From Gammaproteobacteria bacterium (GTDB lineage Bacteria; Pseudomonadota; Gammaproteobacteria; Pseudomonadales; JAUIKI01): a stretch of 15,292 nucleotides of DNA. Location: positions 1 through 15,292 of the forward strand of contig JAUIKI010000009.1 in NCBI GenBank assembly GCA_030430875.1, read 5' to 3'. The translations under genes and the position numbers were made by a program. The notes beneath the pieces are model-generated. The model saw only the letters and a program-made list of their open reading frames with translations, had not been told where the DNA came from and ran no database searches. Below are positions 1 to 7,041 of the stretch, one piece after another (the first letter of the stretch is position 1; every line of letters starts with the position of its first letter).

Positions 1-129
1 AATGAGATTGAGTGCTTTTGTGGCATCCTCAGCTTCGACAACATTATAGCCTGAGCGCTCTAGAGAAAAGCGCAGCATTTCACGAATATCCGGTTCATCT
101 TCAATAATTAAAACGGATTTTTGGCTCAT
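1..129 (-). CDS. PhoB-like response regulator, N-terminal fragment
   Basis: This is the first 43 codons of a two-component response regulator whose remainder lies beyond the left edge. The translation begins MSQKSVLIIEDEPDIREMLR. It shows the receiver-domain start: a hydrophobic beta strand (VLII) followed by the acidic pair E-D and then EP-IRE-L, which is typical of the OmpR/PhoB family. The downstream ERSGYNVVEAEDATKAL resembles the second helix and strand of PhoB. The phosphoacceptor aspartate (near residue 54) and the DNA-binding domain are not in the window, so the regulon cannot be named. A perfect TATAAT lies 30 bases upstream. PhoB itself is plausible, but other OmpR-family members cannot be excluded. 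Confidence 0.85.
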   Translation of the reverse strand, partial: MSQKSVLIIEDEPDIREMLRFSLERSGYNVVEAEDATKALNLI

Positions 130-158
130 CAGCACGTCTCGGGTCTATCATTGAGTGA

Positions 159-164
159 ATTATA
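159..164 (-). promoter_or_regulatory. -10 box of the response regulator gene
   Basis: On the minus strand this is a perfect TATAAT, placed so that transcription would start about 22 bases before the ATG at 129. No good -35 is seen at 17-18 bases (TTAGGC at best), which would suit a promoter that needs an activator. That last point is inference. Confidence 0.5.
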
Positions 165-351
165 CTGTGTTTAGGGTGTTTAGCCTAATATCTACTTAGA
201 CTAAAGATATTTAAACTGAGACCTTTGTGCCAAAATGCTGGAGTCTCCCTCTCATTTTTTACATTATCCGCTATGAAAAAGATCTCAGGCTGAATTAATC
301 CTATTTTAAGAAGGAAAACATGACAAAAATCAAAATAATGCCTCAGAGAAA

Positions 352-380
352 TTGCCAATCGACAAAAGGTTGTATAAAAT
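352..380 (+). promoter_or_regulatory. promoter of the tRNA-Thr gene
   Basis: TTGCCA at 352-357 and TAAAAT at 375-380 are separated by 17 bases. The predicted start near 387 is only a few bases before the tRNA 5' end at 393, as expected for a single tRNA transcription unit with a short leader. Confidence 0.6.
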
Positions 381-392
381 CCCAATTCTTGT

Positions 393-468
393 GCTGGCGT
401 AGCTCAGTTGGTAGAGCAGCTGATTTGTAATCAGCGGGTCGTAGGTTCAACTCCTATCGCCAGCTCCA
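393..468 (+). tRNA. tRNA-Thr (anticodon UGU)
   Basis: The 76-base cloverleaf is complete. The acceptor arm GCTGGCG (393-399) pairs with CGCCAGC (458-464), followed by discriminator T and an encoded CCA (466-468). The D arm has the usual AGCTCAGTTGGTAGAGC. The anticodon stem GCTGA/TCAGC encloses the loop TTTGTAA, giving anticodon TGT, which reads ACA threonine codons. The T arm contains GGTTCAA. No partial copy of its 3' end occurs elsewhere in the window, so there is no sign that it serves as an integration site. Confidence 0.97.
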
Positions 469-581
469 AATTTATAAATTTATCTTGGCAATTTTCTCAG
501 TGCTGGTTCAATAACAGCTCTTATTTTTTGTGGTAACATGCGCAAGAAATTTAATGAATTGCTTGTCTGTCTATAAAATTA

Positions 582-596
582 CCACTATTTGAGTGG
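582..596 (-). terminator. possible terminator of the MAPEG gene
   Basis: CCACT and AGTGG form a 5-bp stem around a 5-base loop, just past the stop codon of the minus-strand gene. On that strand the stem is followed by TAATTTTATAG, a T-rich but broken tail. The stem is short, so this is only a candidate. Confidence 0.35.
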
Positions 597-602
597 ATAT
601 CT

Positions 603-1022
603 TTATAGAATTGCACTGAGTAAGCATCCAATCATCCCGACCATGCAAAATTGTTGAACACTAAAGAGTAAAAAACGGCTCAGTGCTGTCCGGTTAGTTT
701 CGATGAAGCTAATGTGTATGATGGATTGAAAAATTCTCGCAATAATGAAAATAGCAGCAAGCTGATCGATAATGATTGACTGAGTTTGTGTTGCGTAAAT
801 AATAAAGACAATGGCAGCAAATATCGGTAAATTTTCAGTACAGTTGATATGAGCACGCATTAAGCGTCGATAAAAATCTGATTCGCAAAAATAGTCGGCA
901 CGAAACACTTTGATTTCCTTTTGTCGAGAAAAAATGAGTCGCCAGCGAAAATAACCAATCATTCCCACTATAATCATGGTCCAGATAGCGAAGATGAGTA
1001 GTGACCAAAGAGAAATGTTCAT
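603..1022 (-). CDS. MAPEG-family membrane protein
   Basis: This is a 139-residue integral membrane protein of the MAPEG family (eicosanoid and glutathione metabolism; bacterial members mostly have unknown substrates). The family signature is clear: RRLMRAHINCTENLPIF, matching R-x-x-R-A-H-x-N-x-x-E-N-L-P. Four hydrophobic segments are visible, one at the N-terminus (LWSLLIFAIWTMIIVGMIGYF), one after the signature, and two near the C-terminus. The frame stays open upstream to an ATG at 1160. I chose the internal ATG at 1022 because AGGACAGGA lies about 8 bases before it and because the resulting length is typical of the family. The longer form would be 185 residues with an extra hydrophobic stretch and no clear ribosome binding site. 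Confidence 0.85.
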   Translation of the reverse strand: MNISLWSLLIFAIWTMIIVGMIGYFRWRLIFSRQKEIKVFRADYFCESDFYRRLMRAHINCTENLPIFAAIVFIIYATQTQSIIIDQLAAIFIIARIFQSIIHISFIETNRTALSRFLLFSVQQFCMVGMIGCLLSAIL

Positions 1023-1179
1023 AATAAATATCCTGTCCTTGTTTGAGAAGCCAACCAGTTGTATATAGCCATCGTCATAATAACCTAGGTGATTGATGAT
1101 TAAAAATATATGAGTTATCACAACAATAGGGATATGATATGAAATGTAACGGTATTTCATATATGGTTAGCAGTTTTAA

Positions 1180-1323
1180 TGCAATGGTCTCTTGGTAGTC
1201 GAAAAGGTGTTGCAATTACGCGCTGTGCGTTGGGTGCTGTTCAAAGACCCTGATGGCATTTGACTAAAAGCTAATCACATTCCTGGCATGGGCAATTTAG
1301 ATCCGTTTGTTAAACGATTTTAA
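1180..1323 (+). pseudogene. glyoxalase/bleomycin-resistance family remnant
   Basis: In the frame starting at 1201 the sequence reads VRWVLFKDPDGI, then a stop (TGA, 1261-1263), then LKANHIPGMGNLDPFVKRF and a final TAA at 1321-1323. The string FKDPDG followed by an aliphatic residue and L-(E) is the hallmark of the C-terminal strand of vicinal-oxygen-chelate (glyoxalase-like) proteins. The in-frame TGA could have come from TGG, giving GIW. No start codon or N-terminal half is present, so this looks like a decayed 3' end of a lost gene, not a coding sequence. It precedes the GNAT-like gene directly. Confidence 0.55.
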
Positions 1324-1360
1324 AATAGTTAGGTAAATTAGTGGGGAATTATCAAGCCAC

Positions 1361-1365
1361 GGAGG
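1361..1365 (+). promoter_or_regulatory. Shine-Dalgarno that fixes the GNAT-like start
   Basis: GGAGG lies 5 bases before the ATG at 1371. This favours that ATG over the in-frame GTG at 1341, which has no ribosome binding site. Confidence 0.75.
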
Positions 1366-1370
1366 TTTCA

Positions 1371-2156
1371 ATGTCAGAAAAGAAAAATTCAGAAAATAGT
1401 TTTGACCTTGGCATCGATTTTTCAAATAGCAAGGCCTTACAAGTAAGCTGTCAAAAAAGACCATTTGAAAAAAAAAGCGTACAATGGGCTAAAATCGTCA
1501 AAGAGTTTGAGAATCAAAGCGATAAACTACGTATTCGTCCTTTGGATAAAAAAGATATCCCACAAGTAGCCAAGCTATTTCGTAGTGATTACCCTTTGTT
1601 ATACCGCACTACTCGCCACGATTTTTTTGATGAAAACTTTTTTCTTAACGAGGCAGCTCAGCTCTCTCAATGGGAAACGGATAGTGAAAATAAAAAATAT
1701 TTTTTTGCTATTGTTGAGCATATTCAACGTTCAGAAATTATATTTGCCATGGGGGTTTTGCGAGATTCTTATGACCGAAGCGCACAAATTTTAGCTGGCG
1801 TCCTCAAAAAAACCTATCGTGATCGCAAATTAGCTCCGCATTTTTCTTGTTATTTAGATGATGTTATGAAAAACTCTGGCATAGATTACGCATGGGGAAC
1901 GTTTGATGCTAAGACAATAAAAGCTCAACGAGTTGGTCTTTCGATAGGTATGAAAACGGGTGGTTTTATGCCAGGGATGTATCGTTGGTCTTTTGATGGA
2001 AAAAATTATTATCGTGACATGTTAGTGATGATGTATAAGTTTTATAATAATGCCGAAGAGTATAGTACCTCGCCAGAAGATTGGCAGATTGATTCTCAAG
2101 TTGTAGAATCTTTTCAAAAACTGTGTCAAGAAATTAAAAAAAAATCTACTGATTGA
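1371..2156 (+). CDS. GNAT-like acyltransferase-fold protein, function unknown
   Basis: This is a 261-residue soluble protein without signal peptide or membrane segment. After a polar N-terminal stretch of about 50 residues, the motif LRIRPLDKKDIPQVAKLF looks like the first strand and helix of a GNAT domain. Further on, AGVLKKTYRDRKLAPHF could be the acetyl-CoA-binding strand-turn-helix. ITKAQ-like text continues as TIKAQRVGLSIGMKTGGFMPGMYRW, resembling the last part of the fold, where N-acetyltransferases often carry a residue-rich loop before the final strand. The canonical Q/R-x-x-G-x-G/A loop is not clean, so enzyme activity is uncertain. The next gene begins 59 bases downstream on the same strand, which suggests co-transcription. 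Substrate and pathway cannot be read from the sequence. Confidence 0.5.
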   Translation: MSEKKNSENSFDLGIDFSNSKALQVSCQKRPFEKKSVQWAKIVKEFENQSDKLRIRPLDKKDIPQVAKLFRSDYPLLYRTTRHDFFDENFFLNEAAQLSQWETDSENKKYFFAIVEHIQRSEIIFAMGVLRDSYDRSAQILAGVLKKTYRDRKLAPHFSCYLDDVMKNSGIDYAWGTFDAKTIKAQRVGLSIGMKTGGFMPGMYRWSFDGKNYYRDMLVMMYKFYNNAEEYSTSPEDWQIDSQVVESFQKLCQEIKKKSTD

Positions 2157-2215
2157 GACTTTTTTCTAAAAACACAATTCACATTAAAACATCAAACTCA
2201 ACACAAGGTAACGCA

Positions 2216-3037
2216 ATGAAAAAAAAATCCATTTTTTTACAAATTATTATAATGAGTTTCCTTCTCAACATAAACAATCCTTTAATGGCAAATGATGATC
2301 AAACCGATCACTTGTTGCAAGAACTTGCCATGGAAATTCAGTCTGATATTTTAGCAGCATCACCCTCTCGAGATGGTTTAGGAGAGATAGAAATCACCCA
2401 GACTGAGGATGATGGCATTGGAGTTTTTGTTAGTTTCCCCATCGGCTACAAAGTCAATGTGTCCAGAGAGTTAAAAGAATTGCCTTATCCACTACAGGTT
2501 AGTGGGTTGTATAAACATATCACCGGTTTGGAATTGCCTAAAAAAGCATTTGACGCGTTAGTTAACTTAGAAATTGCCAAACTTCGCGCAATGCATGAAC
2601 AACCAAACTGGCTAAATAATCTCGCAGAAACTGAGTTTGATAATCTGGAAGAGCCTAATTTATTACCAGCAAATGCATGCGCTGACGCTTACATTTCTAA
2701 ATATATATTTAAACATAATTGTAAAATTTATGGCGGCTATACCGTTGTTAATAAAGCTGATGATATTTGCTTATCAACAACAGCTTATAAAGGCAACCAT
2801 GTGCAAGAGGTGGCTTATTACAGTGTTCAAAACAAAAAATATTTACCCAACCATCTTAAAACAATTTATGAAGGAAAATGGGCTACTTATGCTCGAATGA
2901 CCGCTGTTAAACGATATCGTCGAGGTCGCATCACTTTTGCCTCTAGCACAGATTATTCGCGTTTTCATATAGAAGGCGATGAGTTACTTGTACAAGTTTG
3001 GTATGAGTATGGCTCTTGTTATACGTATTGGGGCTGA
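2216..3037 (+). CDS. exported protein of unknown function
   Basis: The protein has 273 residues. The start ATG at 2216 has AAGG 7 bases upstream and begins a standard signal peptide (MKKKSIFLQIIIMSFLLNI...), with likely cleavage after PLMA, just before NDDQTDH. The open frame extends 21 codons further upstream to a TTG, which would spoil the signal peptide. The mature part is polar with a mixed alpha/beta look. Four cysteines sit in the C-terminal 100 residues (ADICL, HNCKIY, NACADAY, GSCYTYWG), so periplasmic disulfides are possible. The C-terminus is rich in tyrosine and arginine. I recognise no family. It probably shares a transcript with the GNAT-like gene before it. Confidence 0.75.
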   Translation: MKKKSIFLQIIIMSFLLNINNPLMANDDQTDHLLQELAMEIQSDILAASPSRDGLGEIEITQTEDDGIGVFVSFPIGYKVNVSRELKELPYPLQVSGLYKHITGLELPKKAFDALVNLEIAKLRAMHEQPNWLNNLAETEFDNLEEPNLLPANACADAYISKYIFKHNCKIYGGYTVVNKADDICLSTTAYKGNHVQEVAYYSVQNKKYLPNHLKTIYEGKWATYARMTAVKRYRRGRITFASSTDYSRFHIEGDELLVQVWYEYGSCYTYWG

Positions 3038-3352
3038 AGTGAATTGGCTTGGATGGAGTGGCATGCATTCAAGCTTTGCATTTATGGTCGACAGTTAAAG
3101 TGGTAAACATGTGGTTTCATCGATGGGGAGCTGTGACATCTTTGATAGTTAGCAACTTTTTCGTTAAGAGATGAGAGGTGTCATGTGCAAAAAAATGGGT
3201 TGAGTATTTGAGTAAGAATTGACTGACGCGTAGACAAATCACTATTTATCTTATACCATCGACTCGTTTTCATTTCTCTGCTTGTTGTTTCATTAATCAA
3301 TAGAGTTGTTTAAACAAAACATTTTGGCAAACCAATTCGGAGTTTTAATCTA
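3038..3352. other. intergenic region, 315 bases, no gene seen
   Basis: No ORF with a plausible ribosome binding site and no RNA gene was recognised. The right half holds a candidate promoter for the lipoprotein gene (3219-3248), followed by a leader of roughly 95 bases. Confidence 0.5.
3219..3248 (+). promoter_or_regulatory. candidate promoter of the small lipoprotein gene
   Basis: TTGACT (3219-3224) and TATTTA (3243-3248) are spaced by 18 bases. Transcription would begin near 3255 and leave a leader of about 97 bases before the ATG at 3353. Confidence 0.4.
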
Positions 3353-3631
3353 ATGAAAAAAATTGCACTTTTAAATGTATTATTTGCAGCTGTTTTATTG
3401 TCAGCTTGTTCAGGTGGTGATTCATCTGCGTATAAAGATGAATTTCTAGGAAGTTGTAAGCAAAGCGGTGCTGCAATGGGCGATAAAGTAGATGCTTATT
3501 GCGAATGCGCATTTGATAAAATTGTAGAGAAATACCCAACCAAAGCTGAGTTAGATAAAGTGACTCAAGAAAATCCGCAAGGTTTGGTTGAAGTGTTTAA
3601 GCCATGTATTGACGAATTGATTGGCGGTTAG
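3353..3631 (+). CDS. small cysteine-rich lipoprotein
   Basis: This is a 92-residue protein with a lipoprotein signal peptide: MKKIALLNVLFAAVLLSAC ends in the lipobox L-S-A-C19. Residues 20 and 21 are Ser-Gly, with no Asp at +2, so outer-membrane sorting is expected. After the lipidated Cys19 there are four more cysteines, C35, C50, C52 and C85, in the arrangement C-x14-C-x-C-x32-C, which could form two disulfides. The Y-C-x-C-x(3)-K-I-x-x-K-Y-P pattern resembles small uncharacterised envelope proteins seen in many gammaproteobacteria; I cannot attach a function. GGAG lies 10 bases before the ATG. The gene converges on parE across a shared hairpin. Confidence 0.8.
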   Translation: MKKIALLNVLFAAVLLSACSGGDSSAYKDEFLGSCKQSGAAMGDKVDAYCECAFDKIVEKYPTKAELDKVTQENPQGLVEVFKPCIDELIGG

Positions 3632-3641
3632 TATTACAAGA

Positions 3642-3674
3642 TAGATTCCTGCAGATATTCTTAGCAGGAATCTA
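3642..3674. terminator. convergent hairpin between the lipoprotein gene and parE
   Basis: An 11-bp perfect inverted repeat (arms 3642-3652 and 3664-3674, loop of 11) lies in the gap between the two convergent genes. Its right arm includes the parE stop codon. Neither side has a proper T-tract, so Rho-independent termination is uncertain; the hairpin may instead protect transcript 3' ends. Confidence 0.5.
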
Positions 3675-5567
3675 CTGTTCCACATCAGCCATATCACCAC
3701 ATTGCTCTAACCAAATTTTTCTGTCTCCAGATCGTTTTTTAGCAAGTAGCTTGTCTACATTTTCCATGACATTGTCACCCGGCTCAATGGTGAGTCGAAT
3801 TAATCGACGGGTGTCAACAGCCATAGTGGTTTCACGTAGTTGTAAAGGGTTCATTTCCCCCAGTCCTTTGAAACGCACAACATTAATTTTACCTTTCTTA
3901 TTTTCGGCTTGAATGCGATTTAACACGCCTTCTTTTTCAGCATCATCGAGAGCATAATAAACATCTTTACCAATATCAATGCGATAAAGTGGTGGTAGAG
4001 CAACATAAATGTGACCTGCTTCGACCAGTGGTTTAAAGTGGCGTAAAAATAATGCAGATAGTAACGTTGCAATATGCAATCCATCTGAATCAGCATCAGC
4101 AAGAATACAGATTTTATGATAGCGCAGACCACTTAAATCAGTCGAAGCTGGATCAGCACCGATAGCAACAGTGATATCATGCACTTCTTGAGACGATAAA
4201 ATATCAGCTGATTCAACTTCCCAGGTATTTAAAATTTTACCTCGTAGCGGCATGACTGCTTGAAATTCACGGCTACGCGCTTGTTTTGCTGATCCTCCTG
4301 CAGAATCACCTTCAACTAAAAAAAGTTCAGATTGGCTTGGGTCTTGGCTAGAGCAGTCGGCTAGTTTGCCAGGCAATGCAGGCCCACTAGTAACTTTCTT
4401 GCGATCAACTTTTTTGGCAAGCCGTAACCGTTTTTGAGCATGTTGAATGGCTAGCTCAGCTAATTGTTCAGCTTCTTGAGTATGTTGATTTAACCATAAA
4501 CTAAACGAATCTTTCACAACACCAGAGATAAAGCTTGCACACTCTCGAGAGCTTAATCGCTCTTTAGTTTGACCAGAAAATTGAGGATCTTGCAATTTTG
4601 CGGACAGGATATAGCCACAATTTTCCCAGATATCGTCAGCAGTTAGTTTTAATCCGCGAGGGAGCATATTGCGAAACTCACAAAATTCTCGGATGGCTTC
4701 TAAAAGTCCTGAACGCAGGCCATTAACATGCGTTCCACCTTGTGGTGTTGGTATAAGATTTACATAACTTTCAGTGGTTAAATCACCACCTTCAGGCAGC
4801 CATTGTAGCGCCCAATCAACTGCTTCAGTTTTGCCTGCAAATGTTCCCGTGAATGGCTCTTTTGGCAAGGTTACATAACCCTGAGTGGATTCTTGCAAGT
4901 AGCCCACTAAGCCATTTTCATACAACCATTCAATCGTTTCATTGGCATTATGGTCAATGAAAATGATTTTCAGGCCAGAGCATAAAACAGCTTTTGCTTT
5001 TAATAAATGTTTTAATCTTGAAAGGGAAAATTTAGGTGAGTCAAAGTAGCTTGGGTCAGGTGAAAAGCTAACTTTTGTGCCTGTGTTGCGTTTTCCGACA
5101 CTGTCGATAACTTTTAGATCAGAGACTTTTTCGCCATTGGCAAACCCCATGTGATAAATCTGCCCATCGCGTTTGATGGTGACATCAAGCTGTTTTGAAA
5201 GAGCATTTACAACGGAGATACCAACACCATGCAATCCGCCTGAAAATTGATAATTTTTGTTAGAAAATTTTCCACCAGAATGCAGTTTTGTCAAAATCAG
5301 TTCAATACCAGTAATGCCATGTTCAGGGTGGATGTCCACGGGCATGCCTCGACCATCATCACTGACTTCAATGGAATGATCGATGTTTAATGTGACGGTG
5401 ATTTGGGTTGCATGGCCAGCGAGTGCCTCATCGACGCTGTTATCAATGACTTCTTGAGCCAAATGATTAGGACGAGATGTATCGGTATACATTCCGGGAC
5501 GTTTTCGGACAGGATCTAATCCACTTAATACTTCAATTGCTGCAGCGTTATATTGGTGTTGTGTCAT
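3672..5567 (-). CDS. parE: DNA topoisomerase IV subunit B
   Basis: ParE is the ATPase subunit of topoisomerase IV, which with ParC decatenates daughter chromosomes. The 631-residue length agrees with E. coli ParE (630). The GHKL ATPase motifs are intact: QEVIDNSVDEALAG (catalytic Glu39, Mg-binding Asn43), DDGRGMPVDIH, and SGGLHGVGISVVNAL around 109-122. The QTK-loop (GQTKERLSSR) follows near residue 335. The TOPRIM motifs LVEGDSAGGSAKQAR, PLRGKILNTWEVE and DADSDGLHI are present, then RFKGLGEMNP. The frame is open upstream to a TTG at 5663, but the ATG at 5567 starts MTQHQYNAAAIEVLSGLDPV, matching the family start. ParC is not in the window. The 3' end meets the convergent hairpin. Confidence 0.98.
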   Translation of the reverse strand: MTQHQYNAAAIEVLSGLDPVRKRPGMYTDTSRPNHLAQEVIDNSVDEALAGHATQITVTLNIDHSIEVSDDGRGMPVDIHPEHGITGIELILTKLHSGGKFSNKNYQFSGGLHGVGISVVNALSKQLDVTIKRDGQIYHMGFANGEKVSDLKVIDSVGKRNTGTKVSFSPDPSYFDSPKFSLSRLKHLLKAKAVLCSGLKIIFIDHNANETIEWLYENGLVGYLQESTQGYVTLPKEPFTGTFAGKTEAVDWALQWLPEGGDLTTESYVNLIPTPQGGTHVNGLRSGLLEAIREFCEFRNMLPRGLKLTADDIWENCGYILSAKLQDPQFSGQTKERLSSRECASFISGVVKDSFSLWLNQHTQEAEQLAELAIQHAQKRLRLAKKVDRKKVTSGPALPGKLADCSSQDPSQSELFLVEGDSAGGSAKQARSREFQAVMPLRGKILNTWEVESADILSSQEVHDITVAIGADPASTDLSGLRYHKICILADADSDGLHIATLLSALFLRHFKPLVEAGHIYVALPPLYRIDIGKDVYYALDDAEKEGVLNRIQAENKKGKINVVRFKGLGEMNPLQLRETTMAVDTRRLIRLTIEPGDNVMENVDKLLAKKRSGDRKIWLEQCGDMADVEQ

Positions 5568-5666
5568 GATGTCTCTAGGTGATGAAATAGTCGCTACATT
5601 GTAGAGAGGCAAGGCTGATGAATCAATATCATAAGAGGTCTTTGCTACAAAAGAGTAGAACAAAGG

Positions 5667-5682
5667 TTTTCATCAATGAAAA
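5667..5682. repeat. palindrome upstream of parE
   Basis: Seven-base arms TTTTCAT and ATGAAAA flank a 2-base centre, about 100 bases before the parE ATG. Such a compact symmetric site could be an operator or a hairpin in the parE leader. The function is unknown. Confidence 0.4.
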
Positions 5683-6037
5683 GTCTGTTATGTTGATGAG
5701 CGCCAGCTTATGTGTAAATTACAGGTTGTGAATAGGTGAATATATTGCAACGTCACTGACATAGAGTTAAGTCTTCTCTGAAAATCAGCAAAGTTAAGAC
5801 TGCTAGCTACGTAAGTCGGGCATTACCTCTCTTGTTGGAAACTTAAAAGGCTTCTTTTTAAGCAGTTAGAGCGAATTATAGTCAGGATATATGATTTATT
5901 TTAGAGCGCTCATTTAGTTAATTTTCCGATCAAAAAACATCACTATTTTCCTCATGAGTAAGATAAAAATAACCATTAGAAATCCATTAAGAATATGATG
6001 AGCGGGATGACTTCCCATGGAATTTTTGCTATCAAGT

Positions 6038-6060
6038 TGATTGAAAATACGTGTCAATCA
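6038..6060. repeat. operator-like dyad TGATTGA-N9-TCAATCA
   Basis: Perfect 7-base arms are spaced by 9 bases, so the arm centres lie 16 bases apart, roughly one and a half helical turns, as in many dimeric repressor sites. No regulator can be named. Confidence 0.35.
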
Positions 6061-6132
6061 GTCTTTGTAACGTAATTGCTACACCGACGATTTTTCTCTG
6101 TAAAAGATAGTGATTCTTAACTGATACTCAAC

Positions 6133-6152
6133 TGATTTTTCAAGAAAAATCA
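6133..6152. repeat. 20-base AT-rich palindrome
   Basis: Arms TGATTTTTC and GAAAAATCA (9 bp) surround a 2-base centre. The left arm overlaps the second copy of the direct repeat AACTGAT. It could form a short hairpin or act as a protein-binding site. Confidence 0.4.
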
Positions 6153-6407
6153 TTATTCTAGTGAGAGGGAATCCTTTTTTAACTGTGGGGGTATTTTGAA
6201 CTTTTGTTTGTTTGGTGTAATGAAATATTCCTATTCACCGGTATTTTTGTCTGGGAATATGGTTAACAAAAGAGCAGAAGTTTTTTAGTTTCTAAGCTGT
6301 TTTCACTAAAAGAATAGCTTGCTTAAAAGGTGAGCGATGAGCTAGAAGTATCCGCTCAACACACCAAATTTTGCCATATGAAATTGCATGAATGTGATGA
6401 CATCTCA

Positions 6408-6435
6408 TTGCTATTCAATTGTAAATCATTATCAT
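6408..6435 (+). promoter_or_regulatory. candidate promoter of the secreted-protein pair
   Basis: TTGCTA (6408-6413) and TATCAT (6430-6435) are spaced by 16 bases. The -10 lies inside the Fur-box-like sequence, so a bound repressor would block RNA polymerase directly. Confidence 0.5.
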
Positions 6436-6439
6436 TAGC
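6421..6439. promoter_or_regulatory. Fur-box-like site
   Basis: Read on the minus strand, this 19-base stretch matches the classical Fur consensus GATAATGATAATCATTATC at 15 of 19 positions, including an uninterrupted run of ten (TAATGATAAT). It lies 36 bases before the start codon of the first secreted protein and overlaps its candidate -10. The expected effect is iron-dependent repression of the downstream pair. The match is seen; Fur binding is inference. Confidence 0.6.
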
Positions 6440-6474
6440 TTGCTTTATTTAATTTTAACAATTTGGAGGTTTTA

Positions 6475-7041
6475 ATGAAAAAAATCATAAAGGCGCTAGC
6501 AATTCCTGCTGCACTATTTTCAACCAGTATGTTTGCCGCAGATTGCGATGATTTCTCAGGTACCTATGCCGGAAATTGTGTTAATTACCCACCAGAATTT
6601 ACTCAAGTTAGGTCGATAGTTGACCAGAATGGTTGTGGCAATGTACAAGTCATTTTAGATATTATACTGACTGAGTTGAATGAGGAGAAATACCCTGGTG
6701 TACCTGTTGGCACTACACTTATTTTAAGAGCACTCGATATGCACCCAGGTGATAATCTAAATGATCACACTGAAACGTTTGTTAGAAACGAATTCACCGA
6801 TGATAATATTCCCATGACAACAACCAATTCACGTAGTTCTACCTGGAACAACGAAGGAACAGGCTTGATTGTTGAAGAAAACACAGTTGTAGAAATAGGT
6901 GGTCAAGTTGTATATGACGGTGATCTTTTGGGTACTTTCTTTCTAGACGCTAATGACAACACGATAAATCTAGACCTTACTGAGGAGAGTGAAATGGATC
7001 CATTAAGCTCTGGAGACTGTAAATTCTTTAAATTACCTTAA
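6475..7041 (+). CDS. secreted four-cysteine protein, paralogue 1
   Basis: The protein has 188 residues and a signal peptide (MKKIIKALAIPAALFSTSMFA, cleavage near residue 21). GGAGG sits 5 bases before the ATG; the frame extends four codons upstream to a TTG that I reject. The mature protein starts with a DFSGTYAGNC motif and carries four cysteines (C24, C35, C54, C182), all conserved in the neighbouring paralogue, so two disulfides are likely. The middle is rich in beta-forming sequence (VQVILDI, GTTLILRALDM, TVVEIGGQVVYDGDLLGTFFLD), suggesting a small beta-barrel or beta-sandwich. The C-terminus is SGDCKFFKLP. No family was recognised. The overlapping Fur-box-like site upstream suggests induction by iron shortage; a role in iron or haem capture is only a guess. 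Confidence 0.8.
   Translation: MKKIIKALAIPAALFSTSMFAADCDDFSGTYAGNCVNYPPEFTQVRSIVDQNGCGNVQVILDIILTELNEEKYPGVPVGTTLILRALDMHPGDNLNDHTETFVRNEFTDDNIPMTTTNSRSSTWNNEGTGLIVEENTVVEIGGQVVYDGDLLGTFFLDANDNTINLDLTEESEMDPLSSGDCKFFKLP

Larger units (their letters stand above)
5568..6474. other. 907-base region without a recognisable gene
   Basis: All frames are broken and no RNA gene was recognised. The region holds the divergent upstream sequences of parE (left) and of the secreted-protein pair (right). It contains three dyads (5667-5682, 6038-6060, 6133-6152), a 7-bp inverted repeat (CTTAAAA at 5842-5848 with TTTTAAG at 5856-5862), a direct repeat AACTGAT at 6119-6125 and 6130-6136, and a Fur-box-like site at 6421-6439. 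It is unusually long for the gaps in this window. Confidence 0.5.

Noticed and set aside
185..385. Minus-strand 66-codon ORF between the response regulator gene and the tRNA
   Set aside because: It has no ribosome binding site and no recognisable domain, and it overlaps the tRNA promoter. It looks like a chance open frame.
393..602. tRNA-Thr as a mobile-element attachment site
   Set aside because: No repeat of the tRNA 3' end, integrase or phage gene is seen in the window.
1020..1160. 46-residue N-terminal extension of the MAPEG protein
   Set aside because: The internal ATG at 1022 has a ribosome binding site and gives the normal family length. The extension is hydrophobic, so an additional membrane segment is not fully excluded.
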